A stretch of DNA of 64,000 nt from CAISCU01 sp051861545 (GTDB lineage: Bacteria; Bacteroidota; Bacteroidia; UKL13-3): NCBI GenBank assembly GCA_051861545.1, contig JBIMKP010000008.1, positions 1 through 64,000 of the forward strand. Reading direction: 5' to 3'. The notes beneath the pieces are model-generated. The model saw only the letters and a program-made list of their open reading frames with translations, was not told where the DNA came from and searched no databases. The position numbers were made by a program, and so were the translations under genes. Positions within the stretch are counted from its first letter, which is position 1; the number at the start of each line of letters is the position of its first letter. Positions 28,101 through 35,686 of this stretch are shown here, in pieces.

Positions 28101-29300
28101 ACTATTCACCTCATTTCCTAGGTTTCCTCTGTTTGTATTCACTGTCCAGAATTGATTTGAACGTTTATCAGTTTCACCTAAATCAGAAAATCCAATTACG
28201 TCTCTTGACTGATCAAATGAACCACTTCTATTTGTAACCCAAACTTCAACACGGGTAATTACAACCGGCGAACCAACAAAAGGTAAATTACTTAACCAGT
28301 TTTCATAATTATCTCTAAAATAGTGAGATAAAAAATAATGGCGATTCATATCATAATTATCGCCTTGAATATCAAACCTGGTTGTAACTGAACCTCCTGC
28401 AAGTTCTGTTTCTTGGGTTTTTCCTCTTTGTTGAGAAACGACACCAGTAACAGTTAATTTACCAAATTGCAGGGTACTTTTTACACCAAATAAACTTGAA
28501 CTTCCTTGTATCAATGAAGATTGAAGAGGCAAACCAACATTACCTAATTCTATTTTTTTAATGATATCATCTTCTTTACCAGCATAATCGAGTTTCATTT
28601 GATTTTCGAACTCAAAAGTTGCTTCGGTATCATAATTCAGATTCAACTTCATTTTATCACCAATAGCACCGCTTACATTTAACTGTATTTTTTGGCGAAA
28701 ATCGAACTGACCAGTTTTTTGTTGACGAAGAGAGAAAGCAGGATTTCGAACTGTATTAAAGTTTGCAGAGAAAATTAGTTCAGCAGTACCTCTAGGTTTG
28801 ATATCGATAATACCGCTACCAAAAATCCTATCTATAATTTTATTACTGATATTTAATTGAGGAATGATTCCTGCTCCTTTAGTAAAATTCTGAGCTTGAG
28901 CTCTTTGACGGAAGTAAGAATCATTATTTTGTTTACTTTCCTTTTTAAGTTGTTCTGTTACTTTAATAGAAGCAGGTAATTTTACATCCTCAGAACCCAC
29001 TTTGGATGAAAAATCGTAATTATAATTATTTGGATTGAGTTCGAATTTATTTTTTAAAATCGAAGGATCACCTAAATCTAGAGGATGTTTAGGGCCATAA
29101 ATTTCGTATGACTTTTTATCTTTAATAGGGTATGGCAATTTCGTTGACCCCGTATCGGCCTTTCCGGAATCCGGCAGGAGAACGCTAAAATCTCTTCTAA
29201 TTCTTGCTGCACCGCGGGGTGTAGCATTCCACACCAGTGATACAACAAAGGTGAACGTAAAGAAGGCGCGTATGTATTTTAATTTTGAGCTACTGTACAA
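22140..29300 (-). CDS. sprA: SprA/Sov, outer-membrane translocon of the type IX secretion system
   Basis: The protein has 2386 residues, the usual giant size. It forms the 36-stranded outer-membrane channel through which T9SS cargo and gliding adhesins leave the cell. The mature N-terminus and multiple SprA segments are recognisable (IIPQLNISNKIIDRIFGSG, QKIQLNVSGAIGDKMKLNL, GSVRVTANGAPLTENADF, GQRGTAYIDDFEGAETPFD). The barrel continues to the last strand GGFSIRYTIQ. A Pro/Lys-rich linker lies near residues 1910-1940. The start is a TTG at 29300; no in-frame ATG lies nearby and an upstream TGA closes the frame. The ruvA-sprA order is the common synteny in this phylum. Confidence 0.95.
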   Translation of the reverse strand: MYSSSKLKYIRAFFTFTFVVSLVWNATPRGAARIRRDFSVLLPDSGKADTGSTKLPYPIKDKKSYEIYGPKHPLDLGDPSILKNKFELNPNNYNYDFSSKVGSEDVKLPASIKVTEQLKKESKQNNDSYFRQRAQAQNFTKGAGIIPQLNISNKIIDRIFGSGIIDIKPRGTAELIFSANFNTVRNPAFSLRQQKTGQFDFRQKIQLNVSGAIGDKMKLNLNYDTEATFEFENQMKLDYAGKEDDIIKKIELGNVGLPLQSSLIQGSSSLFGVKSTLQFGKLTVTGVVSQQRGKTQETELAGGSVTTRFDIQGDNYDMNRHYFLSHYFRDNYENWLSNLPFVGSPVVITRVEVWVTNRSGSFDQSRDVIGFSDLGETDKRSNQFWTVNTNRGNLGNEVNSLYAYLNGNGDNNKAGVFRAAYQIQNQLRADENATGLFPISQYQIVNFARQLGPNEYTFNPRLGYISLNQALNNDDVLCVAYEGTVNGIAFKVGEFSMDIQRNTTIPEIMFLKMLKGPSQRPDLPMWDLMMKNVYSLGSFQVQPKDFKLNIVYADDPSGADLNYLPVKNEPNLSGIPLLNVFKLDQLNTQQERVSDGLFDLIEGVTINSQTGRIFLPTNEPFGNYLRSKFSNDPALANYYCFFSLYDSTRFAAIQQPQFNKFFIRGSFQGSSTNEISLGSTNVPRGSVRVTANGAPLTENADFIVDYNLGRVKIVNTALLNSGAIIKVSSESNNLFQIQQRSMMGARFDYKHSKDLILGSTFMYLNERPLTPKVNIGEEPISNVVIGFDGTYNKSSRFLTKMVDKLPFIETKEASNITLSGEYARLIPGIQGSLGQRGTAYIDDFEGAETPFDLRMGNTWALASTPQGQPDLFPEGNTINQLDYGFRRANLAWYTIATTFYRNDAFTPEHLKSDPDALSNHISREVLQTDVFPSRQIQQGLPSTLPTLDLAFFPNERGPYNYTINELNPDGTLKSPNRNWGGIMRKVDQNDFEQANIDYIEIWMMDPFADKPSSFDKGFLYLNIGNISEDVLKDNRRSAENGLPKNGTPEQQALADTTIWGKVPRAPVINYAFDADANVRQTQDVGLDGLNDDQEKVFFEDEYLARVRNTFGASSVAYQNALADPSNDNYHYYLGGDYDNAKLSLVDRYKKFNRHQGNSPTVDQSPESYPTAATNVPDNEDLNKDYTVNDVEAYFQYKIEISRDAFTIGRNYVTDTLTAPAKFVNGDYAPEKWYQLKIPVREYERKVGDISDFKSIRFIRMFMQGFSEQTNMRFASLQLVRADWRKYLNSLETGGEHKPIDPTDNTQFVVSTVNIEKNSKRVPIPYVVPAGIQREIDFSSPNPIQQNEQSISLLTCNLKDGDARGVFKNTTVDLRQYGNLRLFVHAESRDELKDGELTAFLRFGTDLTTNYYEYEIPLSFTKNNTSNPNDIWPQSNEMDIILEEMINTKIARNNANYAFSGRYTRTIGNGKYTVVGQPDYSQVRVFMVGVRNPKRIAGTVGGDDGLPKCSEVWFNELRMTNFSTRGGDAATGRVLAKLADFGNVQLSGTYKSVGWGGIDKKLLDRSMSDDYQYDLQTNFELGKFFPKSTGISIPFFFSYGTTLIRPWYNPLNPDTKLQKEIDETTNPERTQTISKASDDYTMRKSFNFTNVRKNRIGSKKAYPWDIENFSFTFSYNENFRRNQTLAFNSLRNYKGIVTYNYTFVNKPFEPFKNLKSPYLLLLKDFNLNYLPAAWGVRAETDRRYGEQLNRINDTRTESLPIMYDKMFTMRRYYEFRYDLTRNLKIDYNSTADARVDEPNGRISDETPEKRDSIVRNFWSGGRTTKFDQTTRINYNIPINKIPFLNWVSQFSYSYSINYQWLQAPPAADSLGNTIQNSRQDQWNLNLNFVQLYNKVGLFKRVNSPGPPPAPSRAKPKAPTQKGDAKGEGEAAPKTQKIPFWLSVPVKLITSVKNLSASYSTTQGTQLPGFNPKPQYLGQNMDVGAPGWDFIFGMQDPNYRFRAADNGWISKDPRVVNPYTMNYQENLTLRSMVEPISDFRIELSANKAYSKNLTAYFRYDADSNDYRDFGPPIESGNYSISFMMIKTAFSKEDDQGVSDVFKQFESNRLVIAKRIAAEKGIPLSHPDSFPTGYGGFQQDVLIPAFLSAYSGQSADNASLSAFRNFPLPNWRVTYNGLSKLKFLKEYASNINIQHSYQSTYTIGGFQTVVDTTRNATLSNDFSPDLVIRTISLVERFGPFIGVDVTLVNNLTTSFKYNQDRTLNFALGNRQVNEQRGSEFVFGIGYRTTKLTLPFKSRGRKIVLDNDINFRFDFTIRENITRIRNLDRPNNDPVLGQSIISIKPTIDYMINEKLMLRIFYDRRQTNPFTSNSFPTIITSGGFSIRYTIQ

Positions 29301-29315
29301 AGTAGAAGTTTCCCA

Positions 29316-29900
29316 TCAAAGAATTTTTAAAGTTAACTTAACGAGTTGCTCAACGCCTAAACTTGGATTTTGTTGCCTAATTTTCGTTAGACCCTTCTCT
29401 GCTTCAATCTTAGAAAAACCTAACATGAGTAGAGCAGCGAGCGCTTCTTCTACCGCAGGGTTAGTATCTTGTAGACCAGAAAGCTGAGAACTTTCACCCA
29501 ATTTTTTCATTTTATCTTGCAAATCAACCACAATACGCTGAGCAGTTTTGGGGCCAATTCCTTTGATTGTTTTTAACAAAGTCCAGTTACCATCAAGTAT
29601 TGCTTGTGCAATTTCTTGCACTTTTAAACTCGATAAAATAACACGGGCAGTATTTGCCCCAACCCCGCTAACAGAAATCAAATGTAAAAATAATTGTCTT
29701 TCATTTTCTTCAGCAAAACCAAAAAGTGTATGGCCATCTTCCTTAATACTAAGGTAAGTTAGTAGCTTTATAGACTCAGAATCTCCCATTAATCCATAAG
29801 TATTAAAAGAGATTTGAATTCCATAACCAACACCTCCACAGTCAATTACAACGTAGGCAGGTGAACGATACGATACTTTTCCTTGAATATGTGCTATCAA
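29316..29900 (-). CDS. ruvA: Holliday junction branch migration protein RuvA
   Basis: The protein has 194 residues. RuvA tetramers bind four-way junctions and load the RuvB motor. Domain I (OB fold) begins MIAHIQGKV. Domain II has two helix-hairpin-helix motifs, LISVSGVGANTARVIL and LKTIKGIGPKTAQRIVVDL. Domain III is the short C-terminal UBA-like part (VEEALAALLMLGFSKIEAEKG). The start is TTG at 29900 and no nearby ATG is available. It lies 15 nt upstream of sprA. Confidence 0.96.
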   Translation of the reverse strand: MIAHIQGKVSYRSPAYVVIDCGGVGYGIQISFNTYGLMGDSESIKLLTYLSIKEDGHTLFGFAEENERQLFLHLISVSGVGANTARVILSSLKVQEIAQAILDGNWTLLKTIKGIGPKTAQRIVVDLQDKMKKLGESSQLSGLQDTNPAVEEALAALLMLGFSKIEAEKGLTKIRQQNPSLGVEQLVKLTLKIL

Positions 29901-29991
29901 AATTTTTACTTCTTGCTAAGTCCGCAAAATAATAAAATCTTTGAATTTCAAAAGGTCTTTATTTTCCCTTTCAATCAAATTTACTCTACAA

Positions 29992-30309
29992 ATGAAAATT
30001 AACGGAATAATCGTTTTATTAGTAAGCTGCATGTATCTGATTATCAGCTCATGCAACACGAGTTCCGTTCAAAAAATAAATACATTTTATTCTAATGGAA
30101 ATAAAAAAGAAAAGGGTAAATTAAAAAACGGCAAAAAAGTAGGACATTGGTTTGTTTACACTGATACTGGGTGGATGGAAAAAAGAGAAAAATGGAAGGA
30201 TGGGAATTGGATTTGGACAATTACCTATAATCAGAAGCATGAAAAAGTTGAATGGACCGACAATAAAGGTATCAGAAAAAGCTTCAAACCTTGCGGATGC
30301 AGCCATTAA
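29992..30309 (+). CDS. Small lipoprotein with MORN-like (YwqK-type) repeat
   Basis: The protein has 105 residues. A lipoprotein signal ends in LIISSC (lipobox), so the mature protein is lipid-anchored. One to two MORN-like units follow, with FYSNGNKKEKGKLKNGKKVG and HWFVYTDTGWMEKREKW. A Cys-rich end (KPCGCSH) is unusual and could bind metal or form disulfides. The ATG at 29992 is chosen over 29941 because it gives a proper lipoprotein signal. The function is unknown; YwqK-type repeats are widespread in Bacteroidota surface proteins. Confidence 0.6.
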   Translation: MKINGIIVLLVSCMYLIISSCNTSSVQKINTFYSNGNKKEKGKLKNGKKVGHWFVYTDTGWMEKREKWKDGNWIWTITYNQKHEKVEWTDNKGIRKSFKPCGCSH

Positions 30310-30354
30310 GAATTGAATTCCTGAATCAAATTAAAGACTTTTTACAAGTCAGAA

Positions 30355-30747
30355 TTAATTCATGATATAAGGAACAATCATAGTGAAAGCTGGGATTTCA
30401 ACTTCAAACAATTTTCCATCAAACTGCCTTTCCATGATATAAAACCCAAACATTTTACCCAAATCACCTCCTAAAGAGCAACCCGAAACATATTGATGAA
30501 ACTCACCTGGCTCTAAAACAGGTTGGTTTCCCACTACACCTTCTCCTTCTACCTCAGAATTGCCATTAATTGGGTCGATAATAAACCAATGTCTTCTTAA
30601 CAACTTTATGGTATGATCACCTTGATTCTGAATCTTAATTCTATAGGCAAACATGTTCCTGGCTTCCTGGTTTGGAGAAAGCATGTTTTGGTAGAAAGTT
30701 TCTACCGTAATTTTCACATGATTTGTTATAGCAACAACTGGTGTCAT
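30355..30747 (-). CDS. apaG: ApaG-domain protein (Co2+/Mg2+ efflux protein ApaG)
   Basis: The protein has 130 residues, a single ApaG (DUF525) immunoglobulin-like domain. Diagnostic segments are ITVETFYQ at the start, FAYRIKIQNQGDHTIKLLRRHW, GVVGNQPVLEPGEFHQYVSGC and MFGFYIMERQFDG. ApaG is linked to cobalt resistance and divalent ion levels in enterobacteria, though its mechanism is unclear. The ATG at 30747 fits the family length; a longer frame starts at 30789. It converges with the lipoprotein gene across a 45-bp gap. Confidence 0.92.
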   Translation of the reverse strand: MTPVVAITNHVKITVETFYQNMLSPNQEARNMFAYRIKIQNQGDHTIKLLRRHWFIIDPINGNSEVEGEGVVGNQPVLEPGEFHQYVSGCSLGGDLGKMFGFYIMERQFDGKLFEVEIPAFTMIVPYIMN

Positions 30748-30857
30748 AATTGCAAATATTAGCAAACTAAACGTTAAAAAGGAAACCAAATTTCATGTAG
30801 AAAGTTTTATTACCATGAAATTACGTTTTTCAAATCAAATTTTAATTAAAAATCGGT

Positions 30858-33074
30858 TTAATCAAATTTGTAAATTTTATATTCAGGAAAATGTTTTACA
30901 ATATCAATTTCCAAATCCTTTATATAACCATCTGCAATATCGTAAACCCAACCATGTACTTTTGGGAAGCCATATAGTTCAATATTCTTTTGAATAAATG
31001 ATGTTTTTAAAAGATTGATAACTTGTTCTTGAACATTAATTTCAACCATTCTTCTGTGTTTTTCGTCATGGTCTTCAATGGCATCTAATTCATCCATGTG
31101 CAAACGGTATGTATCTTTAATATTTCTTAGCCATTTATCAATTAAACCATGAGGTTCATGTTCTAAAGCAGCTTTTACACCACCACAACCATAGTGACCA
31201 CATACAATCACATGTTTAACATTTAAAACTTCTACAGAATATTGTAAAACCGATAATAAGTTGATATCTGTATTCACTACTAAGTTTGCAATATTTCTAT
31301 GTACAAACATTTCACCAGGATCGGTTCCAGTTATCTCATTTGCTGGTACACGACTATCACTACAGCCAATAAAAAGGTATTCTGGTTTTTGACCGTTTGT
31401 TAACTTTTTGAAATATTCGGGGTCTGATTGAAGTTTCTCCTCTACCCATTTTTTGTTATTAGAGAAAAGGCGTTCGTAAGATTTATCTATTGATTCCATA
31501 AGTTCTATTTTATCATCTAATTGGTGTATGCCTCCTAAAATTACTTTAATTCCATGTAATTGTGCAGCTTTTCGGTATTCAATAATTGCTTCAATTATAT
31601 CTTCATCTATAAACTTTGATTTGGATCCATCAATTTCAAGTAAGGTAAAAGGAGGCACAGATTCTAATGCATCAATTACTTTTTTCTTATGTAAAAATGT
31701 CACATTTTCACCTAAAACAATTTTAATTCTTGGACCTAAATCGTAAACTTTTAAAACTGGTGAATTATAATTTTCTTTTACTATAAATAATCCAGCTAAT
31801 AATAAACCTATACTTACTCCTACTAATAAATCAGTTAAAACAATAGCAATAATTGTAACTAAAAACGGTATAAACTGAGACCATCCTTTTTTATAGAAAA
31901 ATTTAAGTAAGCTAAAATCAATTAATTTATATCCTGTAAAACACAAAATTGCTGCTAAACTAGCCAGTGGTATTTGATTAAGTATTCCTGTAAAGAATAA
32001 AACAGATATAAAAATCCAAAATCCGTGAAAAACTGCCGACATTTTTGTTTCAGCACCAGCTGCCTGATTTACAGAACCCCTAACGATAACAGATGTAACA
32101 GGTAATCCTCCAAAAATAGCACTTACTACATTTCCTGCACCTTGTGCAAGTAGTTCTCTATTAACATCAACCTTTTGTCTATGAATATCAATTTTTTGCA
32201 GCGCTTCAATACTCAACAAGGATTCAATTGAAGCTACTATAGCTATTGTAAATACTACTTTAATAAAGTTTATAGAAAAAATCTTACTAAAATCGGGAGG
32301 AAAAAAATAGGATGATGAACTTGCCGATAAAATCTCAGGAACATTTACAAAATGATCAGATTCCATTTGGATATTTAATCCAGATAATTTTACCATATAA
32401 CTGAAAAACATACCCAATACTACAACAACAAGGGTTCCTGGCAGTAGTTTAAGTTTTTTTGCCAATTTTTTTTCCCATAAAAAAAGAAATCCTAAAGAAA
32501 ATAAACCAATCGACATTACAGTAAAATTCATATGTCGAATAGAATGAAACAATAAAGTAAAAGTATTCTCCTCTCCATCAGGTTTTTCGTGGTAAGTTTC
32601 ATTCATATCAGCTTTACTAATATTAAACTCTTCCACTCCCATCTCTTCAATATCGTAGCCAACCAAATGAGGTAACTGCTTAATTACCAATATTAATCCA
32701 ATAGCAGCCAACATACCTTTAATTACAGTTGTTGGAATGTAATTCGATAAAGAACCCAATTTTAAATACCCAAAAAGTACCTGAATAAGTCCTGCAAATA
32801 AAACTGCAGCAACAAAAATCTGGTAAGAGCCTAAACTTTGAATTCCAGCGATTGAAATTGCTGTTAAACCTGCAGCAGGACCACTTACACTTAAATTTGA
32901 ATCACTTATTAAACCAACTATAATTCCTCCAATTATTCCTGCAATTAAACCAGCCATTAGTGGCGCTCCAGATGCATGCGCAATTCCCAAACATAATGGC
33001 ACAGCAACTACAAAAACTGCTAATGAAGCTGGAATATCTCTTTTTAGCTGATGTGAACTTAAACTAGGTATCAT
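30858..33074 (-). CDS. SulP-family anion transporter fused to beta-carbonic anhydrase
   Basis: The protein has 738 residues. Residues 1-435 form the SulP membrane domain (DIPASLAVFVVAVPLCLGIA, SDSNLSVSGPAAGLT). A STAS domain occupies about 440-525 (ALESVPPFTLLEIDGSKSKF). Residues 530-738 are a full beta-carbonic anhydrase with zinc ligands Cys571, His627 and Cys630, the Asp573-Arg575 dyad in CSDSR, and CGHYGCGG. The fusion predicts bicarbonate or sulfate uptake at the inner membrane coupled to CO2/bicarbonate conversion on the cytoplasmic face. All active-site residues are present, so both halves appear functional. Confidence 0.95.
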   Translation of the reverse strand: MIPSLSSHQLKRDIPASLAVFVVAVPLCLGIAHASGAPLMAGLIAGIIGGIIVGLISDSNLSVSGPAAGLTAISIAGIQSLGSYQIFVAAVLFAGLIQVLFGYLKLGSLSNYIPTTVIKGMLAAIGLILVIKQLPHLVGYDIEEMGVEEFNISKADMNETYHEKPDGEENTFTLLFHSIRHMNFTVMSIGLFSLGFLFLWEKKLAKKLKLLPGTLVVVVLGMFFSYMVKLSGLNIQMESDHFVNVPEILSASSSSYFFPPDFSKIFSINFIKVVFTIAIVASIESLLSIEALQKIDIHRQKVDVNRELLAQGAGNVVSAIFGGLPVTSVIVRGSVNQAAGAETKMSAVFHGFWIFISVLFFTGILNQIPLASLAAILCFTGYKLIDFSLLKFFYKKGWSQFIPFLVTIIAIVLTDLLVGVSIGLLLAGLFIVKENYNSPVLKVYDLGPRIKIVLGENVTFLHKKKVIDALESVPPFTLLEIDGSKSKFIDEDIIEAIIEYRKAAQLHGIKVILGGIHQLDDKIELMESIDKSYERLFSNNKKWVEEKLQSDPEYFKKLTNGQKPEYLFIGCSDSRVPANEITGTDPGEMFVHRNIANLVVNTDINLLSVLQYSVEVLNVKHVIVCGHYGCGGVKAALEHEPHGLIDKWLRNIKDTYRLHMDELDAIEDHDEKHRRMVEINVQEQVINLLKTSFIQKNIELYGFPKVHGWVYDIADGYIKDLEIDIVKHFPEYKIYKFD

Positions 33075-33200
33075 ATTATTAGTGCTACAAAATACTATTT
33101 AAACCTCATTTTACACTTACAATTTAATTGTTCTTGATTAATTCACACTAAATTGATTTTAAGGAAATAATACTTTAAGAGCTTTGGAAATCTTAAGTGT

Positions 33201-34040
33201 ATGAAAAAGAAAAAACTACACCTTGTTTGTATTTCAGATGTTCACCTTGGAACTTACGGATGCAGGGCAAAAGAATTAAACAAATACCTTAAAAGTATTG
33301 ACCCAGAGATATTAATTCTGAATGGTGATATTGTTGATGTTTGGCAATTTAGCAAGAACTATTGGCCAGATTCACACATGAAAATCATACAAAGAATCCT
33401 AAAAATGCTTGCCAATGGAACACAAGTTTACTACTTAACTGGCAACCACGATGAAATTCTAAGAAAATTCACGGATTTTAAAATGGGTAAACTCGAAATT
33501 CTAAACAAACTAGTTTTAAACTTAGATGGCAAAAAAGCATGGTTTTTTCATGGAGATGTATTTGATATTACCATGAAACACAGTAAGTGGCTGGCTAAAC
33601 TTGGTGCTGTTGGTTATGATACACTTATTCTACTTAATAGTGCTGTTAATTGGATTAGTAAATTCTTAGGAAGAGGCAAAATCTCTCTTTCAAAAAACAT
33701 CAAAAATGGGGTAAAATCTGCCATCAAATTCGTTAATGATTTTGAACAAACTGCAATCGAAATCGCTATCGAAAAAGGATATGACTATGTAGTATGCGGA
33801 CATATTCATCATCCACAAATGAGAGAAGTTAGAACCAATGAAGGCGCAACACTTTATTTAAATAGTGGCGATTGGATTGAAAACTTAACAGCACTTGAAT
33901 ACAATGATGGCAAATGGGAAATAATTCATTACCACGAAACCATTGATACCATTGAAGAATTAGTTGATCAAATAGAAGATGAACTAAATGAAAACTCAAA
34001 CTTTGACCCCGAAAAGCTTTTACAAACCATTCTAAAATAA
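33201..34040 (+). CDS. LpxH-like metallophosphoesterase
   Basis: The protein has 279 residues of the UDP-2,3-diacylglucosamine pyrophosphatase-like branch. Metal-binding motifs are ISDVHLG (Asp13, His15), NGDIVDVW, LTGNHDE, FFHGDVFD and CGHIHHPQ. LpxH cleaves UDP-2,3-diacylglucosamine in lipid A synthesis. A closer LpxH candidate lies at 37615-38394, so this copy may act on another substrate. It precedes a glycosyltransferase gene by 4 nt, and the pairing suggests a shared envelope-glycolipid function. Confidence 0.8.
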   Translation: MKKKKLHLVCISDVHLGTYGCRAKELNKYLKSIDPEILILNGDIVDVWQFSKNYWPDSHMKIIQRILKMLANGTQVYYLTGNHDEILRKFTDFKMGKLEILNKLVLNLDGKKAWFFHGDVFDITMKHSKWLAKLGAVGYDTLILLNSAVNWISKFLGRGKISLSKNIKNGVKSAIKFVNDFEQTAIEIAIEKGYDYVVCGHIHHPQMREVRTNEGATLYLNSGDWIENLTALEYNDGKWEIIHYHETIDTIEELVDQIEDELNENSNFDPEKLLQTILK

Positions 34041-34044
34041 TCTA

Positions 34045-35052
34045 ATGAAGATACTTTTTGCTATACAAGGAACTGGAAATGGCCATTTAAGCAGAGCAAA
34101 AGAAATTATTCCTCACTTACGAAACCATGGTGATTTAGATGTGCTTGTTAGTGGCACTCAAAGTGATGTTGATATTCCTTATATTATCAAATATAAACGC
34201 AAAGGACTTAGTTTTACTTTTGGTAAAAATGGAGGAATCGATATTATAGATAGCATTCTAAAACTAAGACCTTTTGAATATTTAAATGATATTAGAAAAT
34301 GTCCTGTAGAAAAATATGATTTAGTAATCAACGATTTCGAACCAATTTCGGCTTGGGCTTGTCATTTTAAAGGACTGCCATGTTTTGGATTAAGTCATCA
34401 GGCTTCTTTTTTATCACCTAAAACACCTCGTTTAGATAAACCGAATAAATTGGCAAATTTCATTCTTAAAAATTATGCGCCAGTAACAGATAAAGTAGGT
34501 TTTCATTTTCAACAATACGATGAGTTTATTCATACACCTGTAATTCGTTCGCAAATCAGAAAAAATGGATTAAGTAACAAGGGTCATATTACAGTTTATT
34601 TACCTGCTTATAGCGATGAAAAGATTTCAAAACACTTAAACCAAATACCTGATATTGAATGGCATGTATTTAGTAAACACAGTAAAAAAGCCTACTACGA
34701 TAAAAATGTAAGCATACAACCTATTCATAATAATGCTTTTGTAGAAAGTCTTTGTAGTAGTGATGGTTTAATTACTAATGGTGGATTTGAAAGTCCTGCT
34801 GAAGCCATGTATTTACATAAAAAGGTTCTTGTAATTCCAATGAATAACCAATACGAACAATTGTGTAATGCCAAAGCTTTAAAATTGATGGGCTGTACAG
34901 TTGTTCAAGAAATTAATCCCAATTTTACCAATATTTTAAAGCAGTGGATTGAATACGGAGCTCCTTTGAAGGTAAATTATTACGACCAATTAGATCAAAT
35001 AGTTAATAATATTATTCTTAAACAAGAGCAAATTTTACGATTTGCTTTTTAA
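34045..35052 (+). CDS. GT28/GT1-like glycosyltransferase
   Basis: The protein has 335 residues. The N-terminus (ILFAIQGTGNGHLSRAKEII) has the Gly-rich sugar-acceptor loop of MurG-like and Glyco_trans_1_3 proteins. The C-terminal half carries the nucleotide-sugar binding region (LITNGGFESPAEAMYLHKK, VIPMNNQYEQLCNAK). This is the GT-B fold used for UDP-sugar transfer. The acceptor is unknown, but the adjacent phosphoesterase gene points to a lipid-linked sugar. No membrane helix is visible, so it probably works at the inner face of the inner membrane. Confidence 0.8.
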   Translation: MKILFAIQGTGNGHLSRAKEIIPHLRNHGDLDVLVSGTQSDVDIPYIIKYKRKGLSFTFGKNGGIDIIDSILKLRPFEYLNDIRKCPVEKYDLVINDFEPISAWACHFKGLPCFGLSHQASFLSPKTPRLDKPNKLANFILKNYAPVTDKVGFHFQQYDEFIHTPVIRSQIRKNGLSNKGHITVYLPAYSDEKISKHLNQIPDIEWHVFSKHSKKAYYDKNVSIQPIHNNAFVESLCSSDGLITNGGFESPAEAMYLHKKVLVIPMNNQYEQLCNAKALKLMGCTVVQEINPNFTNILKQWIEYGAPLKVNYYDQLDQIVNNIILKQEQILRFAF

Positions 35053-35091
35053 AAACTTACTTTTCAATTAAAGCGGGAAAAACTGAAATCA

Positions 35092-35099
35092 TATCTTTG
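35092..35099 (+). promoter_or_regulatory. Candidate -7 promoter box upstream of the conserved unknown
   Basis: TATCTTTG matches TAnnTTTG and ends 9 nt before ATG 35109, so the transcript would have only a few leader bases. No -33 TTG is evident. Confidence 0.55.
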
Positions 35100-35108
35100 C
35101 AATTCAAT

Positions 35109-35684
35109 ATGCAAGAAATAGAGCCATTTTTCCGGTGGAGAGATATTTACCAAAGTGAGGATGATCCAAATTCACCCTTTTATGAAAGAGAGTACAGTGA
35201 ATTTGAATTCAGCAACCAAGTTTACAACTATGTTATTCATCCTCAGTGGGATGAATTTGGCTCCCCTACCCTTTATTTGAAAATTATTTTTGCCGACTAT
35301 ATTAAAAACTTCGCGGTTTTAGAACTAATTGGTGAATGGAATGATGCCATTAACAATGATATCATGTTTTTGAAAAGAGAAGTTGTTGAGGCCTTAAACC
35401 ATGCTGGAATCACTAAATTTATTCTTGTTGGCGAAAACGTGCTTAACTTCCATGGAAGTGATGACAGTTACTACGAAGAATGGTTTCAGGATGTAGAAGA
35501 TGATAATGGATGGATTGTTGCACTAAATTTTCAGGAACATGTTTTAGAGCAATTCAGAAAAGAGAATCTAGATTATTACCTAATTTTTGGAGGTGAGCTT
35601 GATTCTTTTAACTGGCGAAAATTCAATCCGATGCAACTGTACAGTGAAATTCAGAAAATCATTAACTACAGACTCGGAGCTTAA
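35109..35684 (+). CDS. Conserved Bacteroidota protein of unknown function
   Basis: The protein has 191 residues, soluble, acidic and rich in aromatic residues (FFRWRDIYQ, DSYYEEWFQDVEDDNGW, LDYYLIFGGELDSFNW). It has no signal peptide or membrane helix. The sequence resembles a protein strongly conserved across Bacteroidota with no assigned activity. The ATG at 35109 is chosen because a TAnnTTTG box lies just upstream; a TTG at 35097 overlaps that box. It is convergent with prfA, whose stop is 3 nt away. Confidence 0.7.
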   Translation: MQEIEPFFRWRDIYQSEDDPNSPFYEREYSEFEFSNQVYNYVIHPQWDEFGSPTLYLKIIFADYIKNFAVLELIGEWNDAINNDIMFLKREVVEALNHAGITKFILVGENVLNFHGSDDSYYEEWFQDVEDDNGWIVALNFQEHVLEQFRKENLDYYLIFGGELDSFNWRKFNPMQLYSEIQKIINYRLGA

Positions 35685-35686
35685 TT

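Noticed and set aside
30815..30997. Plus-strand ORF opposite the end of the SulP-carbonic anhydrase gene
   Set aside because: It lies antisense to conserved carbonic anhydrase coding sequence and has no coding signature.
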